This document shows, piece by piece, positions 60,491 to 64,000 of a DNA stretch of 64,000 nt. Source of the DNA: Acidobacteriota bacterium (lineage in GTDB: Bacteria; Acidobacteriota; Terriglobia; Terriglobales; Acidobacteriaceae); NCBI GenBank assembly GCA_023410055.1, contig JAEYQK010000109.1, positions 1-64,000 of the forward strand, written 5' to 3'. Numbering within the stretch: the stretch's first letter is position 1; every line of letters starts with the position of its first letter. The notes under the pieces are model-generated. The model was not told where the DNA came from. It searched no databases and saw nothing but the letters and a program-made list of their open reading frames with translations. The translations under genes were made by a program, and so were the position numbers.

Positions 60491-60841
60491 GCCATCTCCT
60501 CTACGACTAGGTTCTCGACCACGGTCCCAGCGCAAGTAGTGTCGCTCTACGAGTGACCGAACGGAATATTACAAAGGTTTGCGCCAGATACACTGAGGCG
60601 CGTGTCCGATGGTGGGATGAGTACATGTACTGTGAGGCGAGAAGGTAATGAGACTGGTAGGGCCGCCGTCTCGGCGGCCAGCCGCGTGGATTCTCGTACG
60701 CGCATCGCGCAGCACGAATGCCGTCGCAACATTTATCGCCGTTCAGTCGAGCAGCCGATCCATAATTGCCCGCAAAACCTGCCAGATGCTCGAATCATCA
60801 TCTTCGCGCCTAGCTTCTCGAGCGTTTCAGCGCAATGACAA
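60491..60841. other. Intergenic stretch with one hairpin
   Basis: About 350 bases without an assigned gene; the hairpin at 60661 is the only clear structure. Short open frames on either strand lack start signals. Confidence 0.45.
60661..60679. repeat. TCT-loop hairpin
   Basis: GGCCGCCG / CGGCGGCC around TCT, which is AGA on the minus strand, matching the two hairpins at 21121-21165 in the opposite sense. It is preceded by GGTAG. Confidence 0.75.
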
Positions 60842-62536
60842 CTACTTCGTCTGGCTAGCCTTTCGCGCAGCTTCGAATTCGTCGCCAGGTCGCCATTGCA
60901 CCTCTTGCGCCCAGTTTGCAGCCTTCCACCCCAGGGCCACACCGAAACGCGCCATCCGACCAACGCCGGTGAAGTCCCAGTCCTCGTGGAACTCATCGCT
61001 GGGTTGATGATAGTCATTCTTCGTATATTCGTCTTCGAACTTCTTGCCGTAATCAGCGGCTTTACCTTCGTATTTCGTCCCTTCATTTACGGAGAAAGCT
61101 GGAATACCAACTCGAGAGAGGCTGAAGTGGTCGGAACGGTAATAAAAACCGGCTCCCGGGTTATCGTCGGGTACGATTGCCAACTTGAATTCTTTGGTGG
61201 TCTGTTGAAGAGTCGGATAGAACGTATTCCGTTCAGCACCGGTTACGTTTACTTCCTCCGGCACCCCGATGGGAGCAACACCGTCGAAGTTCAACGCCAG
61301 GCTGATGTCCTTGGCCGGAATCGGCGGATGCATGCCTAAATACTCAGATCCGCGCAAGCCTTGCTCTTCTGCGGTGACTGCCGCAAAGATCAACGACCGC
61401 TTCGGCTTGATTGGGTTATCCGCAAATGCTCGCGCAATCTCGATTATGACTCCCACGCCAGTTGCATTGTCGATTGCGCCGTTATAGATGTTGTCGCCCG
61501 GTTGTTCCGGATGGATTCCCAAGTGGTCCCAGTGAGCTGTGTAAAGAATTGCCTCGTCCTTTAGGGCCGGGTCAGAGCCGGGTATCGTGCCGACAACGTT
61601 ATAGGAGTCAAAAGGACGCACCTTCGAAATTACGTGCGCTTTGAATCTGATTGGCAGAGGAACTGGCCTGAACTCGCGAGACTTCGCCATTTCCATCAAT
61701 TCGTTCATGTTCTTGCCAATTGACTTCGCCATTTGGTCGGCAACTGACAACTGTATCCACGATGCCATCTGAAGCTTTGGCTTTGTGTCTTCGCGCAGGT
61801 AACTTTTCTCGCCTGTGTTCGAGGTTTCAACCACATTCCAGCCGTAGCTGGCCATATCAGTCCTGTGAACGACAAGAGCGCCAACGGCACCTTTTCGAGC
61901 GGCCTCCTCGAACTTATACGTCCAACGTCCGTAGTAGGTCAGTGCTTTGCCGTTGAAGAACGCCGGGTCTTCGGACGGGGGTTCGTTCACGAGCATCAGC
62001 AACACCTTGCCCTTAACGTCGACACCCTTGTAGTCGTCCCACTTGAACTCCGGAGCGTCGATCCCATAGCCGACAAACACGACCTCAGCATCTAGATTCG
62101 CTACCGGGTTCCCTGTTTCGTTATACGCGGTGATTTCCTTGGCAAACTTCACGTCGACGGGAACGCCGTTCGCCCCAACGTAAGAGAACGTACTTTGCGG
62201 CTGGGTGGTCAGTCCGACCATGGGGACTTTCTGAAAATAAGACCCGTTATCTCCTGCGGGCTTCAGGCGATTCAACGCGTATTGAGCTGCTATGTACTCC
62301 ACCGCGATGTTACCGCCTCGTTGACCTGTCCCTCTGCCTTCGAGTAAGTCGCTGGAAAGGAATTTCACGTCTGCACGTATCCGCTGGGGATCTATCAGTT
62401 TCAGCGACTGACTCCCCGCCGCGGGCATGTTGCTTATCGCCCCCCGAGCGGCTGAACCGGCGTGCTTTGTTGGTGATTGAGCAATCAGTCCGAGTGCGAT
62501 CAATAAGACCGCAACGACAAACGTTGTTTTCCGCAT
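60842..62536 (-). CDS. Secreted M28-family zinc aminopeptidase with PA domain
   Basis: ATG 62536, nine bases after AGGAG. The 564-residue precursor has a signal peptide (TTFVVAVLLIALGLIAQ), a PA domain (about 120-280: VVFVGYGIDAPEFKWDDYKGVDVKGKVLLML) and the M28 core. Zinc-binding residues are in YTAHWDHLG, GAIDNATGVG, AVTAEEQGLRGS and the late YYRSDHFSL. It removes amino acids from the N-terminus of peptides in the periplasm. Confidence 0.92.
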   Translation of the reverse strand: MRKTTFVVAVLLIALGLIAQSPTKHAGSAARGAISNMPAAGSQSLKLIDPQRIRADVKFLSSDLLEGRGTGQRGGNIAVEYIAAQYALNRLKPAGDNGSYFQKVPMVGLTTQPQSTFSYVGANGVPVDVKFAKEITAYNETGNPVANLDAEVVFVGYGIDAPEFKWDDYKGVDVKGKVLLMLVNEPPSEDPAFFNGKALTYYGRWTYKFEEAARKGAVGALVVHRTDMASYGWNVVETSNTGEKSYLREDTKPKLQMASWIQLSVADQMAKSIGKNMNELMEMAKSREFRPVPLPIRFKAHVISKVRPFDSYNVVGTIPGSDPALKDEAILYTAHWDHLGIHPEQPGDNIYNGAIDNATGVGVIIEIARAFADNPIKPKRSLIFAAVTAEEQGLRGSEYLGMHPPIPAKDISLALNFDGVAPIGVPEEVNVTGAERNTFYPTLQQTTKEFKLAIVPDDNPGAGFYYRSDHFSLSRVGIPAFSVNEGTKYEGKAADYGKKFEDEYTKNDYHQPSDEFHEDWDFTGVGRMARFGVALGWKAANWAQEVQWRPGDEFEAARKASQTK

Positions 62537-62695
62537 CCAGGATTCTCCTGTGCCGTTCCTGACAGACCTAACTTCTTTCGGAACTCGGTATTTTACGCGA
62601 AAGACCAGAGACAAGGTCAACAGATGTATTAGCGAGCGCACCGAGGCTCAGTTTGCAACTTCTTGTCCACTCACGGTGGACTAGTTCAGCGACCC

Positions 62696-63193
62696 TCAAC
62701 CAGCCCGGAAGGCAGCTACATCTTCTCCAGGCTTGAACAGCGCCGGCGCAGGCACTTTGGTTCCTTCCGATGCGTCGCGGGCGATCGCTTCAATATCATC
62801 GCGCGACCATCCAACGGAGGACTCCTTTATCGACCCGTCACTCGCAACGTAAAACACGGTCGGAACGTTGGTAAGACCGTAGGCGTTTGAAGCTGGGTAC
62901 TTCTTCTGGTCATCAAGGGCGATGGGGAACGTTATGCCATATTCCCTTGCAAATTGCGCGGTTGCAGCCTCATCGTTCTGACTCACCCCAATGATGGTGA
63001 AATCCGTTTCCCTGAAAGCCTCGTAAAGTCGTTGGAGATACGGAAATGCAAATTGGCATACCGGACAACTGATTTTGAAGAATGCCAACACGACCGGCCC
63101 CTTCTTCAGGGCGTCCTCCAAAGAGAAATTGCCGCCGCCAAGTAGCGGTAACGATATGTCGGGGGCTTTCTTGCCCACTGTCAAGGCTGGCAT
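62696..63193 (-). CDS. Peroxiredoxin / thiol-disulfide oxidoreductase (AhpC/TSA family)
   Basis: ATG 63193 with AGGAG six bases before. The 165-residue protein has the fold of AhpC/TSA with VVLAFFKISCPVCQFAFPYLQRLYEAF. The CPVC pair is like TlpA/ResA thioredoxins, not the usual TxxC of peroxiredoxins. NVPTVFYVASDG supplies the cis-Pro. No signal peptide, so it is cytoplasmic. Its role is thiol redox or peroxide removal. Confidence 0.85.
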   Translation of the reverse strand: MPALTVGKKAPDISLPLLGGGNFSLEDALKKGPVVLAFFKISCPVCQFAFPYLQRLYEAFRETDFTIIGVSQNDEAATAQFAREYGITFPIALDDQKKYPASNAYGLTNVPTVFYVASDGSIKESSVGWSRDDIEAIARDASEGTKVPAPALFKPGEDVAAFRAG

Positions 63194-63234
63194 TTGATCT
63201 CCTGTTTGCCTGTCAAGCTTCGTTGAACACCGTT

Positions 63235-64000
63235 CTATTCGATGATCTTCAATTTGGCGAGGATTTTCCTTGTAACTCCCGTGAGTGGAAGCTGAGAGAC
63301 GCTTTCGTACGGAAACCACCGTCCGTTCTGCTTCCTTTTGGCCCGCTGTTTCGCCACCGAAACACTGTAATCGGAATCGGTGATCGAGTGACGTAGCGTA
63401 AACAGATGCACATGATCGACTTTCTCATCTAGAGCTGGTAATTCCCACATCCCTGGCATAAGGGACGAATCTCTCGCTCGCTGTACGAGGTACACCTTTG
63501 GCCTTTCGGTCCAGATAGCATAAGCCGATTCCTTCTTTTTGCGGAGTCCTCGCAGCGTCGTTTTGATGGCCCCCTTGGTCTTACACAAAACTATGACCGG
63601 GCACTCCCCGCAAAGTGGATTCGCTGGACTGCAGACCGTTGCTCCAAACTCCATCATCGCCTGATTGAAATCTCCTGGTCGCTGCTGGCTGAGCAAATCC
63701 TGCGCTGCATCCCAATGACTTGCCTTAGTCGCCTGCCTTTCAATGGAAGCTTGGGTACCCCTAATCCTGTCAAGCACCCTCTCTACGTTGCCGTCCACAA
63801 CAGCAACAGGTTCTCCAAACGCGATACTGGCCACCGCTGCTGCGGTGTAGCGACCTACGCCGGGCAACTTCTCCAGTGTCTTTGCCGTTTCTGGAAAACG
63901 GCCATCATGTCTCTTGACGAGGATCTTCGCAGCTTCATGCATGGCGCGCGCGCGACGGTAATATCCCAATCCACTCCAAGCCGCTAAAACACTCGCTTCT
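63235..64000 (-). CDS. mutY: A/G-specific adenine glycosylase, 5' partial
   Basis: The frame runs off the right edge (EASVLAAWSGLGYYRRAR continues past residue 1 of the listed start). It has the helix-hairpin-helix LPGVGRYTAAAVASIAFGEPVAVVDGNVERVLDR with the catalytic Asp, and the 4Fe-4S ligands C-x6-C-x2-C-x5-C (CSPANPLCGECPVIVLC). A C-terminal MutT-like domain follows. It removes A mispaired with 8-oxoG. The N-terminal 90 or so residues are outside. Confidence 0.92.
   Translation of the reverse strand, partial: EASVLAAWSGLGYYRRARAMHEAAKILVKRHDGRFPETAKTLEKLPGVGRYTAAAVASIAFGEPVAVVDGNVERVLDRIRGTQASIERQATKASHWDAAQDLLSQQRPGDFNQAMMEFGATVCSPANPLCGECPVIVLCKTKGAIKTTLRGLRKKKESAYAIWTERPKVYLVQRARDSSLMPGMWELPALDEKVDHVHLFTLRHSITDSDYSVSVAKQRAKRKQNGRWFPYESVSQLPLTGVTRKILAKLKIIE

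Noticed and set aside
60602..60838. 78-residue plus-strand frame in the gap before the M28 gene
   Set aside because: It runs through the hairpin at 60661 and is Arg/Ser-rich without a ribosome-binding site.

Overview
This window reads as a chromosomal stretch of an acidobacterium, most like the Terriglobia (Koribacter-type) soil lineages. That placement is inferred from gene content: a very large TonB-dependent receptor with an N-terminal carboxypeptidase-regulatory domain, a Ser/Thr kinase with FlgO-like and TPR domains, two tetraether-synthase-like radical SAM proteins, LTxxQ and DUF3106 exported proteins, and many short hairpin and short-period intergenic repeats. No 16S rRNA, ribosomal protein or other strong phylogenetic marker is present. 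Coding density is high, with genes on both strands. There is no prophage, transposase or CRISPR array.

Layout. 1-7.3 kb: end of an Rsm22-like methyltransferase, a solo Flp-type pilin, the TonB-dependent receptor with its terminator, and the kinase. 7.3-12.4 kb: an unusual two-helix ion channel, a B3 metallo-beta-lactamase, an LTxxQ periplasmic protein, a POTRA-only protein and a MerR-like regulator. 12.5-16.3 kb: divergent ArsR and rhodanese genes, thioredoxin reductase and a divergent, shortened pyruvate-kinase homologue. 16.4-21.2 kb: CoA-transferase subunits scoA-scoB, proline dehydrogenase, a Tdi1-like immunity protein and a SirB1-type protein, with heptamer and octamer repeats between them. 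21.2-23.5 kb: an ECF sigma factor / anti-sigma / DUF3106 operon and tRNA-Val(CAC), followed by a duplicated tRNA 3' end. 24.3-41.8 kb: a sugar locus with a LacI regulator, an SSS symporter, GH9 endoglucanase, GH94 phosphorylase, GH3 beta-glucosidase and a PA14-containing GH31 probable alpha-xylosidase. Palindromic LacI-type operators lie before the symporter and before GH31. 42-50 kb: a cytochrome c remnant, a histidine kinase, the first Tes-like radical SAM protein, a photoactive yellow protein homologue, RlpA, SMI1/KNR4, HIT and DehI-like genes. 50-55.7 kb: a disordered-tail receiver protein, a GGDEF protein, a secretin-N-domain protein, a cupin and a GT39 glycosyltransferase. 55.7-64 kb: the second Tes-like radical SAM protein, an LTA-synthase-like phosphotransferase, a response regulator with a zinc ribbon, an M28 peptidase, a peroxiredoxin and the 3' part of mutY.

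How the genes fit together. The GH9/GH94/GH3/GH31/SSS set suggests breakdown of cellulose or xyloglucan outside or in the periplasm, with uptake and phosphorolysis inside, under LacI control. ScoAB and proline dehydrogenase serve carbon and amino-acid catabolism. The two Tes-like radical SAM paralogues point to membrane-spanning lipid chemistry. The photoactive yellow protein homologue keeps the tyrosine, glutamate and cysteine of the chromophore pocket at the reference spacing. These two, with the inverted pairs of heptameric GTAC repeats, are the most interesting signals.
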